Notes under the pieces: generated by a model
Databases searched by the model: none
The model's input: the letters and a program-made list of their open reading frames with translations, nothing else
Told to the model about the DNA's origin: nothing
From: Pseudomonadota bacterium
GTDB taxonomy: Bacteria > Pseudomonadota > Gammaproteobacteria > Xanthomonadales > Xanthomonadaceae
NCBI GenBank assembly: GCA_018242445.1
Contig: JAFEBW010000016.1
Span: 41,299-105,298, forward strand
DNA: 64,000 nt
Direction: 5' to 3'
Made by a program: the position numbers and the translations under genes
Part shown: positions 31,984 to 43,171 of the stretch, in pieces
Position numbering within the stretch: position 1 is the first letter of the stretch
How the letters are laid out: every line of letters begins with the position of its first letter

Positions 31984-32697
31984 TCAGCCCAGCAGCACTC
32001 GGCCCAGCGAGTACAGCCCCGGCCCGCGCCCGGCGATGCGTGCGGCGGCCTCGATCGCGCCGCGCGCGAAGATGTCGCGATCGGTCGCGCGATGGATCAG
32101 CTCCAGCCGCTCGCCGTGGCCGGTGAACTGCGCGAGGTGTTCACCGACCACGTCGCCGGCGCGCAAGCTCAGGTACTGCGGCGGCGCGCCGCGCGCGTTG
32201 GCGATGGACTCGCCGAGCGACAGCGCCGTGCCCGATGGCGCGTCGCGTTTGTGGGCGTGGTGGGTTTCGACGAGGTGGCACTCCCAGCCCGGCAACGCGC
32301 CGGCAGCGCGCGCGACCAACTCGTGCATCACCGCCACGCCGACGCTGAAGTTGGCGGCCCACAGCAGCGGTATCGATGCGGATGCCGACGCCATCGCCGC
32401 GCGTTGCGCGTTCGACAATCCCGTCGTGCCGCACACCAGGGCCGTGCCGCGTTGCAGGCACAGCTCCAGCGCCGCATCGAAGGCTTCGGGCTGGGAAAAA
32501 TCGACCAGCACATCGAACGGCAAGGCCGCGGAGAGGCGTTCGGAAGGCAGCGCGCGCACGCCATCGACCTTGTTCCCGCTGCGATTGACCGCGCCAGCGA
32601 TTTCCACTCGCGCATCGGCAGCCGCCAGGCGCAGCACGGCGCGCCCCATGCGTCCGGAAGCGCCGTGGATCAGCAGTCGTATCCGGGTGTCGGCCAT
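31984..32697 (-). CDS. dapB: 4-hydroxy-tetrahydrodipicolinate reductase
   Basis: A 237-residue NAD(P)H-dependent reductase of the lysine/diaminopimelate pathway. The cofactor loop GASGRMG is at residues 12-18. The catalytic and substrate-binding segment reads ETHHAHKRDAPSGTA, with the family His and Lys. It is shorter than E. coli DapB (273), a size seen in other members. The start is the ATG at 32697. It follows a DUF937 gene by 7 bp; dapA is elsewhere, at 53.9 kb. Confidence 0.94.
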   Translation of the reverse strand: MADTRIRLLIHGASGRMGRAVLRLAAADARVEIAGAVNRSGNKVDGVRALPSERLSAALPFDVLVDFSQPEAFDAALELCLQRGTALVCGTTGLSNAQRAAMASASASIPLLWAANFSVGVAVMHELVARAAGALPGWECHLVETHHAHKRDAPSGTALSLGESIANARGAPPQYLSLRAGDVVGEHLAQFTGHGERLELIHRATDRDIFARGAIEAAARIAGRGPGLYSLGRVLLG

Positions 32698-32704
32698 GAC
32701 GGCT

Positions 32705-33187
32705 TCAGATCCGGTTGAACAGCGAACCGAGCAGGGAGCCGAAGCCGACCGGCTGCGACTGCGCATGCTGCGCGGCCGCGCTCAGCAATCCCGCCAATCC
32801 CTGCGCGCCGATCCCGTTCTGCGCTGCGTGTTGCCCCAGTGCCATCAGCACCGACGGGCCGATCGCGGCCAACAATTGCCGTGCCTGATCGGTTTGCAAT
32901 CCGGTGGCTGACGCCATCCCGCCAACGGATGGGATGTGCGCACCGGCGAAAACCTGCGTCAGCAGCGCCTGCACGTCGGCCGCCGGGCTGCCGGATAGCG
33001 CTGCGGCATGCAGGGCATCCGCGCCACCCGGTGTGCTCGCGTGCTGCCCCAGCGCGGACAGCAACGCCGGCATCGCCTGACCTATGGCCGCCTGCGCCTG
33101 TTCGGGCGAGGTCTGCATGCGCCCGGCGAGCGACTGCACGGTCGCCGGATCGAGCGCGCCCATGATCTGTTGCAGCAGGGGGTTCAT
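32705..33187 (-). CDS. DUF937 (YidB-like) protein
   Basis: A 160-residue small, Ala/Gln/Gly-rich helical protein. Two internally similar segments are seen: QAAIGQAMPALLSALGQHAS (residues 33-52) and ARQLLAAIGPSVLMALGQHAA (about 102-122), the repeat pattern of DUF937/YidB. The C-terminus has FGSLLGSLFNRI. The family's role is unknown. It is immediately upstream of dapB on the same strand (7 bp). Confidence 0.78.
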   Translation of the reverse strand: MNPLLQQIMGALDPATVQSLAGRMQTSPEQAQAAIGQAMPALLSALGQHASTPGGADALHAAALSGSPAADVQALLTQVFAGAHIPSVGGMASATGLQTDQARQLLAAIGPSVLMALGQHAAQNGIGAQGLAGLLSAAAQHAQSQPVGFGSLLGSLFNRI

Positions 33188-33239
33188 CGAAGGTCTCCGT
33201 CTATCTCGAAGGTGAAATGCCGGGCGTGGCGCGGCGGCC

Positions 33240-34148
33240 TCAGCGCAGGCCCACGCATCCCGTGCACACGCGCTCCACGCGATAACCGTCCTTGCGCAAC
33301 AGTTCCACCAGCCCGTCCGGGCCGAGCAGGTGCAGCGCGCCGACGATCACCAGCGTTTTGCCGTGGACGGCAGCGACCATGCGATCGAGTTGCGGCACCC
33401 AGGCGCGGTTGCGGCTCACGATCAGGCGCTGCATGGTTTCCGGTTGATCCTTGTATTCCTTGGCTTCTTCTCGATACAGGCCGTCGGCATCGCCATTGCG
33501 CCACGTGGCGTGCATCTGGCTCATCTTGTTGCCGAACTTGGGGAGATCGTCGAGCATCTGCCGCAGGTCGCGCACCTGCTCGGCCAAGGGCGTGGAGGCG
33601 ATGATGCGCAGTTGCTGCTCGGCCGTCTCGAAGCCGCCGGTCTGTTTGTGGTCGGCCTGCGCCTGATCCATGAAATGCTTGTCCAGGCCCAGATTGGGAT
33701 CGTAGGAGAGTTTCTTCATCTCCAGCGCGAGGATGGTCAGGCTGGCCAGCCATGGGCGCATGCGCGAGAGCATGAAATCCGACATCCCGTTGGCATGCGC
33801 ATACGCCTGCAGGCGCTGCCATGTCTGCGGATCCAGATCCTTTTGCAGGCTTTGGGAAGGGTCTTGATACATGCCCAGGGTCGCGGTCGGGCCGAGGACG
33901 CTCAACGGGCTCATCTCATCCGGCGGCATCTCGAACAGCACCTGTTTCGCATCGCGATAGGCCTTGTCCACGTCTTGCGATAGCGGGTAATCCGTGGCGA
34001 GCAGGATGTGCATCGAACCCAGCAGGTACACCGTGGCATCGCCGCGGGTGGCCTTCCACAGCAAGGGCGTGGGCGGCCCGGCGAGCGCGGTGCCGGCCAG
34101 CAGCAGGCTCAGCAACAGGCACAGCGCGATGCGCAGGCGGACGTTCAT
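33240..34148 (-). CDS. TraB/GumN-family putative secreted protein
   Basis: A 302-residue protein with a signal peptide (LRIALCLLLSLLLAGTALA). It shows the TraB/PrgY/GumN hallmarks: LLGSMHILLATDYPL with a conserved His near residue 47, FEMPPDE, AYAHANGM, and a C-terminal VIVGALHLLGPDGLVELLRKDGYRVE. The TIKI-like fold of this family suggests metal-dependent hydrolase activity, but the bacterial role is not settled. It overlaps the preceding DUF1684 gene by 4 bp (ATGA), so translation is coupled. Confidence 0.83.
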   Translation of the reverse strand: MNVRLRIALCLLLSLLLAGTALAGPPTPLLWKATRGDATVYLLGSMHILLATDYPLSQDVDKAYRDAKQVLFEMPPDEMSPLSVLGPTATLGMYQDPSQSLQKDLDPQTWQRLQAYAHANGMSDFMLSRMRPWLASLTILALEMKKLSYDPNLGLDKHFMDQAQADHKQTGGFETAEQQLRIIASTPLAEQVRDLRQMLDDLPKFGNKMSQMHATWRNGDADGLYREEAKEYKDQPETMQRLIVSRNRAWVPQLDRMVAAVHGKTLVIVGALHLLGPDGLVELLRKDGYRVERVCTGCVGLR

Positions 34149-35173
34149 GGCGCGCTGCCCGTGGGCTTCGCGCCCGCATGCGGCGATGGCCCCCGATAGG
34201 TTTTCTCGCCTGCGGTGATGGCGAGGTCGAGGCGGTTTTCCGGCGGCGGCAACGGACACGTTGCGTAGTGGGTGAACACGCACGGCGGATTGTAGGCCTG
34301 GTTGAAGTCCACCACGGTCTTGCCGTCCTTCGGCGGGTCGGCGTAGAGGAAGCGACCGGCGCCGTAGGTGGTCTTGCCGCTGGTACGGTCGGCGAAGATC
34401 AGGAACAACTGGCCGTCGCCCTCGTCCACCGCTTCCAGCCGATAGGTTTTGCCGTCCTTCTGGAAGACGACGACGCCCGGATTGGCCATCGGCTCGATGG
34501 TGTTGATGACCGAGGCGATCTCGATGGTGCGGCCCTTGGGGTGCGGCTCGAAAGTCGCGTCGATGCGCCAAGCCGGATCGGCATCGAAATAGTCGATGTG
34601 GGTGAACCCGGTGCGCGTGGGCGCGTTGGCATCCTTCACCCGCAACGCGAACTTGTGCGCGCGTTCGATCACCTGAAAGTTCGCCGAACCCTTGTTGAAG
34701 GATACGATCGTCGGCCCGCGTGCGTCCGTGGTCGCATCGGTGCGCAGCGCGACCTCGCCTTTCGCCGGCAGGCCGTCGATGCTCGCGCCAGCCGCGGCGT
34801 CGGCCTTGAACATCGCCTTGCCGTCCTTGAGCGCCAGCGTGCCCAAGGTCGCCGGCCCGGTGTTGAGTTGCAGATCGTTACTGGCAGCCGCGCCGACGTG
34901 GTGCGTGCCCGGTTCGATCCAGTGCAGCCCGACCAGCGAGAGCCAGCCGTCGGGGGCGCGCAGGCGCTCGATGCGCTGCTGGCGCCAGGCTTGGGTTTGC
35001 TTCATGAAGACACCTGTCTGGGTGGTGGAGGCAAGCGCTGCAGTCTTGGATAGCACAGGCGCCGAAGGCGTCGCTGCGATTGCCGACTGCGTGGCTGACA
35101 CGCAAGCGATGGCTGCCGCCACGGCAAGGCATAACGTGAGCGGTCGTAACGACGATGGCTTGCTATGGGGCAC
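34145..35173 (-). CDS. DUF1684-family secreted protein
   Basis: A 342-residue exported protein with a signal peptide (LTLCLAVAAAIACVSATQSAIA). DUF1684 features are RIERLRAPDGWLSLVGLHWIEPG near residue 67, DYFDADPAWRIDATF and the strongly conserved KTTYGAGRFLYADPP..VDFNQAYNPPCVFT (in part) ending with two Cys around THYATCPLPPPENRL. Its function is unknown. It overlaps the TraB/GumN gene. Upstream, at about 35224-35263, there is a further short GC-rich dyad. Confidence 0.85.
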   Translation of the reverse strand: MPHSKPSSLRPLTLCLAVAAAIACVSATQSAIAATPSAPVLSKTAALASTTQTGVFMKQTQAWRQQRIERLRAPDGWLSLVGLHWIEPGTHHVGAAASNDLQLNTGPATLGTLALKDGKAMFKADAAAGASIDGLPAKGEVALRTDATTDARGPTIVSFNKGSANFQVIERAHKFALRVKDANAPTRTGFTHIDYFDADPAWRIDATFEPHPKGRTIEIASVINTIEPMANPGVVVFQKDGKTYRLEAVDEGDGQLFLIFADRTSGKTTYGAGRFLYADPPKDGKTVVDFNQAYNPPCVFTHYATCPLPPPENRLDLAITAGEKTYRGPSPHAGAKPTGSAP

Positions 35174-35302
35174 GAGCTACTCCTGTGAACGTCGAAATCC
35201 GCGTTGCCTTGAAATGACAGCGACGCGCCCCCTTCCCCGCGAGCAGGGGCAGGGGCGAAAGCGCTCTCAACCGAAAGGATACGGGTTATCCGTTCCTTCA
35301 CG

Positions 35303-37168
<1,866 letters not shown>

Positions 37169-37252
37169 GGTGTCAACGCAGAGCAAAACGCGATGATAGC
37201 AAGCGTGCACGGTTCGACCGGCACTCGCCGGACGGACAGATCAGCCGACAGA

Positions 37253-39085
37253 TCAGCCGTTGTTCGAGCGCGACGGGATGCGCAGACGTTGCCCCGGATG
37301 GATGCGGTTGCCTTCCAGCCCGTTGGTCTCGCGCAGGCGGATCAGGCTCACGCCGTACTGGCTGGCGATGTCGCGCAGGCTCTCGCCGGGCTGCACGACG
37401 TGGACTTGCTGGGCCGCATCGGCGGTGGCGAGCAGCACGGGCGCCGACGGCGTGGCGGCAGGCGCTGCCGCCGACGCGGCGGCGGAGGTCGCGACGCGAT
37501 CGGCCGCGGCGCCATCGTCGGCAGCCGCATCGCTGCGCGCATGGCGCGCTCCACGCCCATGCAGGGCGGCGAACTCGGTGCCCGGCAAGGGGGTGGAGAT
37601 GAAGTAGCTCTCCACGCCGCTGAGGATGGCCTGCGCCAGCTTGGCGCGGTAGGACGGCTCGTTGAGCTTGCGCTCCTCGGACTGGTTGGTGATGAAGGCC
37701 GTCTCGACCAGCATCGAGGGCACGTCCGGCGAGCGCAGCACCACGAAATTGGCGCGCTCGGGGTGATCCTTGTGGGTGCGGCCGATGTCGCGCAGGGCCT
37801 GATGCACGCGCTCGGCGGCGTCGATGGACGCCTTCATGGTCGCGCTCTGCGACAGGTTCAGCAGCACCGAGGCGAGGGTGTCGTCCTTGTCGGAGAGCTT
37901 GACCCCGCCGACCAGGTCGGCGGCGTTCTCGCGGTCGGCCAGCCACTTCGCCGCCTGCGAGGTGACCCCGCGCTCGGACAGCACCCACACCGACGAGCCC
38001 GTGGCGTCGTGCCCGGGCTCGGCATCGCAATGGATGGAGATGAACAGGTCGGCCTTGGCCTCGCGGGCGATGCGATAACGCTCGGCCAACGGCACGAAGT
38101 AGTCGCCGTCGCGGGTCAGGACGGCTTTCATCCCCGGCACGGCGTCGATTTCCCGCGCCAGCTCCCGTGCTTCGGCCAGGGTGATGTTCTTTTCGTAGGA
38201 GCCGCTGTAGCCCTGCGCGCCGGTGTCCTTGCCGCCGTGGCCGGCGTCCACCGCGATCACGATCGGGCGCAGACGATGGCCGAGCACGTCGCCCACGGTG
38301 CGCACGCCCGGGCGGCCGGGCGGCCCGTGATCGCCGTCATCGGCCGCCCGCGCGGCGGCATCGGCCTGCGCCGACGGGTTGGACGATGCCGGCGGAGCCG
38401 AAGGTTCGACTGCCACCGATGCCCCTCCGCGTGTTCCGCCCGCAGCATTCTTTGCCGACGATGGCATCGGCGCGGTCACCACGGACAGACTTGCCGCCGG
38501 CGGAGCTGGAACGTCTCTCGGCGCGGGCTCGAACCCTCCGCCGAGCGAGTCTTCGGATGGGCGCTCCATGCGGATCGGGGCCGGCGCAGATGCCATCGCT
38601 TCGGCTGGGCGGGCTGGATCGAGGCGTGCGCCCGCATGGGCGGCCGGCACGGACGGCCCTGCCGCGACCGCCGGAGCCGACCTGCCCCCTGGGTCGCGCA
38701 GATCCACCTGCAAGCGCGCCTGCCCATCTACCTGCCGCAGAGCGGTTTTCGCCCGCGCCCTGGCGGTCGTCTCGAACACCAGCCGCACGTCGCCCGGGAC
38801 GGGCTGGCCGGTGCGCACGTTGGCGACCAGGCCGTCGGGGCCCGGGATCCGGAAATCGTCGCCCAGCCGCGCATGGTGCACGTCCACCACCAGCCGATCC
38901 GGGTGGGCCAGCGGGAACACGTCGTAACGGGCATCGGCCGGCACGTCGATGCTGATCCGCGTCCAGCCCTCGACATCGCTGACCGTGACCTGGCCGACAT
39001 CGTTGCCCTGCCCGGCCCTCGCCGCCCCGCTGCACGCGAAGCACAGGGCGACGGCCCAACCCGAGATGACGGCAATTCCCCTCAT
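37253..39085 (-). CDS. N-acetylmuramoyl-L-alanine amidase (AmiB/AmiC type) with AMIN and LysM domains
   Basis: A 610-residue periplasmic septal amidase. It has a signal peptide, an AMIN domain (about 30-125, DVEGWTRISIDVPADARYDV), a long Pro/Ala/Ser linker to about 260, an Amidase_3 catalytic domain (about 270-500) and a C-terminal LysM domain (VHVVQPGESLRDIASQYGVS). Zinc ligands are in DAGHGGKDTGA, the Glu of YEKNITL, SIHCDAE and VETAFITN. It splits peptidoglycan at division. A basic-alanine linker also precedes the LysM. It sits between tsaE and mutL, as amiB does in E. coli. Confidence 0.93.
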   Translation of the reverse strand: MRGIAVISGWAVALCFACSGAARAGQGNDVGQVTVSDVEGWTRISIDVPADARYDVFPLAHPDRLVVDVHHARLGDDFRIPGPDGLVANVRTGQPVPGDVRLVFETTARARAKTALRQVDGQARLQVDLRDPGGRSAPAVAAGPSVPAAHAGARLDPARPAEAMASAPAPIRMERPSEDSLGGGFEPAPRDVPAPPAASLSVVTAPMPSSAKNAAGGTRGGASVAVEPSAPPASSNPSAQADAAARAADDGDHGPPGRPGVRTVGDVLGHRLRPIVIAVDAGHGGKDTGAQGYSGSYEKNITLAEARELAREIDAVPGMKAVLTRDGDYFVPLAERYRIAREAKADLFISIHCDAEPGHDATGSSVWVLSERGVTSQAAKWLADRENAADLVGGVKLSDKDDTLASVLLNLSQSATMKASIDAAERVHQALRDIGRTHKDHPERANFVVLRSPDVPSMLVETAFITNQSEERKLNEPSYRAKLAQAILSGVESYFISTPLPGTEFAALHGRGARHARSDAAADDGAAADRVATSAAASAAAPAATPSAPVLLATADAAQQVHVVQPGESLRDIASQYGVSLIRLRETNGLEGNRIHPGQRLRIPSRSNNG

Positions 39086-39157
39086 GGCGGCGATAGATAC
39101 CGCAAACCGGCAATGATTGCAAGCTTCTTTCCCTTGTGAATCCGCCACCTAGCCGAA

Positions 39158-39652
39158 CTATCTGGAATCTGCCGTAGACATGTCGTGCAGGTTGGCGTTT
39201 TTCGACAGCCGTTCCAGCCAGTCCTCGCCGGCCGGGGTGTGCGCTTGCAAGGCCGCCAGTCGTCCCGCACCCAGTGGCGACAAGCCGATTCGCAGATCGG
39301 CTGCCGGCAAGGCGCCAGCCCCGCGTTCGGGCCACTCGACCAGCCACAGCGTCGCCTGCATGGACAAAGCGTCCAGACCGAGAAACTCCAGTTCGTCCGG
39401 GGCGGCGATCCGGTACAGGTCGAGGTGGATGGCCTGCCCGCCGTCGTCCAGCCGGTAGGGTTCGATCAGGGTATAGGTCGGGCTGCGGATCGGCCCGGAC
39501 ACACCCAGGGCGCGCAACAGGGCGCGCGCCAGCGTGGATTTGCCGGCGCCCAGATCGCCGTGCAGGTACGCCACCGCCTGCGGCGGCCGGGTGGCGGCCA
39601 GTGCCGCGCCCAGCCGTTGCGTCGCCGCCTCGTCGGCCAGCGTCAGGCGCAC
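39158..39652 (-). CDS. tsaE: tRNA threonylcarbamoyladenosine biosynthesis ATPase TsaE
   Basis: A 164-residue P-loop protein with Walker A GDLGAGKST (residues 32-40), followed by SPTYTLIEPY and HLDLYRI, which define TsaE/YjeE. It works with TsaB and TsaD to make t6A37 in tRNAs that read ANN codons. The start is a GTG at 39652, overlapping the end of nnr by 10 bp; no ATG fits the family N-terminus. Confidence 0.93.
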   Translation of the reverse strand: MRLTLADEAATQRLGAALAATRPPQAVAYLHGDLGAGKSTLARALLRALGVSGPIRSPTYTLIEPYRLDDGGQAIHLDLYRIAAPDELEFLGLDALSMQATLWLVEWPERGAGALPAADLRIGLSPLGAGRLAALQAHTPAGEDWLERLSKNANLHDMSTADSR

Positions 39653-41139
39653 GGGTTGGCCAGCCGGCGCAGGTGCGGGAACAGATCCGAGGCCAGCAGC
39701 CCGCGCTGGCCGCCCTGCGCCGCCGCGGCATCGCCCGCCACGGCGTGCAGCAGCGCACCGCAGGCCGCCGCATCGAAGGGCGGCAGCCCCTGCGCGCGCA
39801 GGGCTGCGACCACCCCGGTCAGCACGTCGCCCATCCCGCCGGTGGCCATGCCGGGGTTGCCCGCGTCGATGACGCAGGGCGTCATGCCCGGCGCGGCGAT
39901 CACGCTGCCTGCACCCTTGAGCACCACCGCGCACGCATACCGCTCCGCGAGGCGGGCGGCGGCGGCGAAACGGTCGGATTGCACCTGCGCGGTGGCGCTA
40001 CCGAGCAGCCGCCCGGCCTCGCCGGGGTGCGGGGTGAGTACGGCACCGGGCAAGGGACGCGGTGCGGCGGCGAGCAGGTTCAAGGCGTCGGCATCCAGCA
40101 CCAGCGGCTTGCCGCTGGCCAGCGCCACCGCGAACATCGCCCTGCCCCATGCGCCGATGCCCAGTCCCGGGCCGACCGCCAGCAGCCCTGCCCGCGCACT
40201 GGTCGTCGCGATTTCGGCAGCGGATTCGACCGCATGCGCCATCAGCTCCGGGCGGCGCGCCAGCAGCATCGCCACGTGGCCGGCACGGGTCGCCACGCTC
40301 ACCAGTCCGGCACCGCAGCGCAGCGCCGCCTCCGCCGCCAGCGCCACCGCCCCGGCGGTGCCGTGGTCGCCGCCCACGCACAGCACATGGCCGAAGTCGC
40401 CCTTGTGCGCGTCCGGTGCGCGCTGCGGCAGCCAGCCAGCGAGCGCATCCGGGCCCAGCAGCCGGGCTGCCGGCGCCTGCGCGGCGATCGCCGAGCCCGG
40501 CACCCCCAGATCGTCCAGCAGCAGTTCGCCGACGTGATCCCGCGCCGCCCCGGTGTGCAGCCCGCATTTGTCCACGATGAAGGTGAGCGTGCGGCTGGCA
40601 TGGATGGCCAGGCCGGGGACGTGCCCGGTATCGGCATCCACGCCGCTGGGCACGTCCAGCGCCAAAACGTCGAGGCCGGCGCGATCGATGGCGTCGATCA
40701 AGGCGAGTGCAGCGCCTTCCGGCGCGCGCGCCAGCCCGATGCCGAACAGGGCATCCACCCACACATCGACTTCTGGCAGATCTCCTTCAAAAGTCGTCGT
40801 CGTTCCACCTGTCCCGGCCCAGTCGGCGCTGGCCTGCCGCGCGGCGTCGCTGCGCGCTGGCCCATCCGGAAGACGGATGACATGCGCCTCGCAGCCGGCC
40901 GCGCGCGCCAGCCGCGCCAGCACGCAGCCATCGCCGCCGTTGTTGCCCGGGCCGCAGGCGATGCCGATGCGCCGCGCCCGTGGCCAAGCGTGCTGCAGCT
41001 GCCGGAAAGCCGCCGCCCCCGCACGCTGCATCAAGGCGTATTCGCTGATGCCCGGCAACGCCTGCGCCGCGCGGTCGATGGCGCGCGCGGCGTGGCTGTC
41101 GAACAGCGGCGCGGATGGCGAGGATGGCCGTTGGGTCAT
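39643..41139 (-). CDS. nnr: bifunctional NAD(P)H-hydrate epimerase / ADP-dependent dehydratase
   Basis: A 498-residue fusion. Residues 1-215 form the YjeF_N epimerase (GPGNNGGDGCVLARLA, DALFGIGL, DVPSGVDADTG). Residues 225-498 form the ribokinase-like dehydratase (GHVLCVGGDHGTAGA, LTPHPGEAGRLL, KGAGSVIA, GNPGMATGGMGDVLTG). It repairs damaged NAD(P)H. The ATG at 41139 gives the usual short leader. tsaE overlaps its end; queG lies divergent beyond the PAQR gene. Confidence 0.95.
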   Translation of the reverse strand: MTQRPSSPSAPLFDSHAARAIDRAAQALPGISEYALMQRAGAAAFRQLQHAWPRARRIGIACGPGNNGGDGCVLARLARAAGCEAHVIRLPDGPARSDAARQASADWAGTGGTTTTFEGDLPEVDVWVDALFGIGLARAPEGAALALIDAIDRAGLDVLALDVPSGVDADTGHVPGLAIHASRTLTFIVDKCGLHTGAARDHVGELLLDDLGVPGSAIAAQAPAARLLGPDALAGWLPQRAPDAHKGDFGHVLCVGGDHGTAGAVALAAEAALRCGAGLVSVATRAGHVAMLLARRPELMAHAVESAAEIATTSARAGLLAVGPGLGIGAWGRAMFAVALASGKPLVLDADALNLLAAAPRPLPGAVLTPHPGEAGRLLGSATAQVQSDRFAAAARLAERYACAVVLKGAGSVIAAPGMTPCVIDAGNPGMATGGMGDVLTGVVAALRAQGLPPFDAAACGALLHAVAGDAAAAQGGQRGLLASDLFPHLRRLANPCA

Positions 41140-41204
41140 GCCGCGATTGTAAAGCCGGCAACCATGAAAGACGGGGCTGGCAGAGCGATCCATCCTTGGA
41201 TCGC

Positions 41205-41238
41205 CCCCGGCAGGCTGTTTCTCAACAGCCTGCCGGGG
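41205..41238. repeat. perfect 15-bp inverted repeat in a divergent promoter region
   Basis: CCCCGGCAGGCTGTT, a TTCTC-type 4-base loop, then AACAGCCTGCCGGGG. A second small dyad, GATCCA-TCCT-TGGATC, lies just before it at 41187-41202. Both are between the nnr and PAQR starts, 66 bp from the former. No T-run follows, so it is either a leader hairpin, a protein-binding dyad or a mobile-element scar. Confidence 0.6.
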
Positions 41239-41339
41239 CATGCGCACGCCGTGCGCGACCGGATTTTCGATGACAGGCTCCAATCAGCCGCGCTACCGTC
41301 ACCGCCTTGACGCACCATGTCACCCACTCAGGAGCCGGC

Positions 41340-41996
41340 ATGAGCACCACCCATCCGCAACTCGTCGCCTACGACTGGCGCGAGGAACTCGCATCCAGCC
41401 TCATCCACGGCCTCGGCATCGTGCTGAGCATTGCCGGACTCGCGGTGCTGGTGGGCTTCGCCGCGCAGGCCGGCGGCGCGCGCGAGGTCGCCGGCGTGGC
41501 CATCTACGGCGCCACCCTGATCCTGCTCTATACCGCGTCCACGCTCTACCACGGCATCCCCATCGCACGCGCCAAACAGGTGCTGCGCCGGCTCGACCAC
41601 GCCGCGATCTTCCTGCTGATCGCCGGCACCTACACGCCCTTCACCCTGCTCGCCCTGCGCGGCGCATGGGGTTATGGCCTGCTGGCGCTGGTGTGGACGC
41701 TGGCGCTGATCGGCATCGGCCTGGAATGGCGGCGGGTGCGCAACCGCGTGCTGATGGCATCGCTGTATACCGCGATGGGCTGGATCGGCGTGGCGGCGAT
41801 CGGGCCGCTGGCCGCGCATCTGGGCAGCGGCGGGCTGTGGCTGCTGTTCGGCGGCGGCGCGGCCTACACCCTGGGCGTGCCCTTCTACCTGTGGCGGCGC
41901 CTGCGTTTCGGCCACGCGCTGTGGCACGGCTTCGTGCTGGCCGGCAGCGTGCTGCAATTCTTCGCGGTGCTGCTGTACCTGCTGCCGCGAGCCTGA
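41340..41996 (+). CDS. PAQR/hemolysin III family membrane protein
   Basis: A 218-residue polytopic protein with about seven hydrophobic helices. The PAQR metal-site features are seen: SSLIHGLGIVLS near residue 20, STLYHGIP with a conserved Ser/His, LDHAAIFLLIAGTYTPF, and a C-terminal ALWHGFVLAGSVLQFFAVL. In human homologues His/Asp ligands at these places bind zinc. The bacterial role (membrane homeostasis, YqfA-type) is only partly known. GGAG lies 6 bases before the ATG at 41340. Confidence 0.92.
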   Translation: MSTTHPQLVAYDWREELASSLIHGLGIVLSIAGLAVLVGFAAQAGGAREVAGVAIYGATLILLYTASTLYHGIPIARAKQVLRRLDHAAIFLLIAGTYTPFTLLALRGAWGYGLLALVWTLALIGIGLEWRRVRNRVLMASLYTAMGWIGVAAIGPLAAHLGSGGLWLLFGGGAAYTLGVPFYLWRRLRFGHALWHGFVLAGSVLQFFAVLLYLLPRA

Positions 41997-42016
41997 GATC
42001 GCCACATACCGCGCGC

Positions 42017-43093
42017 ATGCAAGCCGACGCAGCCACGACCGATCCGGCATTGCTGAAGGAACGCATCCGCGGCTGGGCGCTCGAACTGGGCTTCCAGAGC
42101 CTGGGCGTGAGCGATGTCGATCTGGGCGAGGATGCCGCCCGCCTGCGCGACTGGATGGCGCGCGGCTGGTACGGCGACATGGACTGGATGGCGCACCACG
42201 GCGACATGCGCGAGCGCCCGGAGTTGCTGCATGCCGGCGCGATCCGTGCGATCTGCGTGCGGATGGATTACGCCACCTCCGCAACCGCCGACGACTGGGC
42301 CGCGCTGGCCGATGGCAGCCGCGCCTACGTCGCCCGCTACGCGCGCGGTCGCGACTACCACAAGCTGATGCGCGGCCGTCTGCAGAAACTGGCCGACCGC
42401 ATCGCCGGCGAATTCGGCCCGTTCGGCTACCGCGCCTTCGTCGATTCGGCTCCGCTGCTCGAGCGCGCGCTGGCGCGCAAGGCGGGGCTGGGTTGGGCGG
42501 GCAAGCACACCGTCGTCATCGACCGCGACCACGGCTCGTGGTTCTTCCTCGGCGAGATCCTCACCGACCTGCCGCTGCCGGTGGATGCGCCGGCCAGCGC
42601 GCACTGCGGCACCTGCACCCGCTGCATCGAAGTCTGCCCCACGCAGGCCATCGTCGCCCCCAACCTGCTCGATGCCAGTCGCTGTATCGCCTACCTCACC
42701 ATCGAGCACAAGGGCTCGATTCCCGAAGCGCTGCGCGCGCCGATCGGCAACCGCGTGTTCGGCTGCGACGATTGCCAGCTCGTGTGCCCGTGGAACAAGT
42801 TCGCCAGGCAAGCGGCCGAACCGGATTTCAAGGTGCGCAACCGGCTCGATGCGGCCAGCCTCGTCGAATTGTTCGCGTGGTCCGAGGATGAATTCCTGCA
42901 ACGTACCGAGGGTTCGGCGATCCGCCGCCTCGGTCACGAACGCTGGTTGCGCAACATCGCCGTCGGGTTGGGCAATGCACCGACCACGCCGGAGGTCATC
43001 GCAGCCCTGCGCTCACGCGCCGGCCATCCTTCCGAGCTGGTGCGCGAGCATGTGGCGTGGGCGCTGGCACGGCACGGCCGGATGCGGAATTGA
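42017..43093 (+). CDS. queG: epoxyqueuosine reductase
   Basis: A 358-residue cobalamin-dependent Fe-S enzyme that completes queuosine synthesis in tRNA. Two ferredoxin-like clusters are evident: CGTCTRCIEVCPTQAI near residue 200 and CDDCQLVCPWNKF near residue 253. The N-terminal region has SLGVSDVDL and WYGDMDWM, and the C-terminal HEAT-like tail follows. Length fits QueG (about 350-380). In E. coli queG is adjacent to nnr; here the PAQR gene lies between them and queG reads divergently. Confidence 0.95.
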   Translation: MQADAATTDPALLKERIRGWALELGFQSLGVSDVDLGEDAARLRDWMARGWYGDMDWMAHHGDMRERPELLHAGAIRAICVRMDYATSATADDWAALADGSRAYVARYARGRDYHKLMRGRLQKLADRIAGEFGPFGYRAFVDSAPLLERALARKAGLGWAGKHTVVIDRDHGSWFFLGEILTDLPLPVDAPASAHCGTCTRCIEVCPTQAIVAPNLLDASRCIAYLTIEHKGSIPEALRAPIGNRVFGCDDCQLVCPWNKFARQAAEPDFKVRNRLDAASLVELFAWSEDEFLQRTEGSAIRRLGHERWLRNIAVGLGNAPTTPEVIAALRSRAGHPSELVREHVAWALARHGRMRN

Positions 43094-43132
43094 ACATGGG
43101 GCGACGACGGCCGCCCCGCGGCGCGAAACGGA

Positions 43133-43152
43133 AACGGCCCCGCAGGGCCGTT
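43133..43152. terminator. hairpin between convergent queG and TonB-dependent receptor
   Basis: An 8-bp perfect stem (AACGGCCC / GGGCCGTT) with loop CGCA. It lies between convergent stops with about 40 bases on the left and 20 on the right, and the arms are flanked by A- and C-rich sequence; likely a bidirectional terminator. Confidence 0.6.
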
Positions 43153-43171
43153 CCCTCGAACCGGCGCCGGA

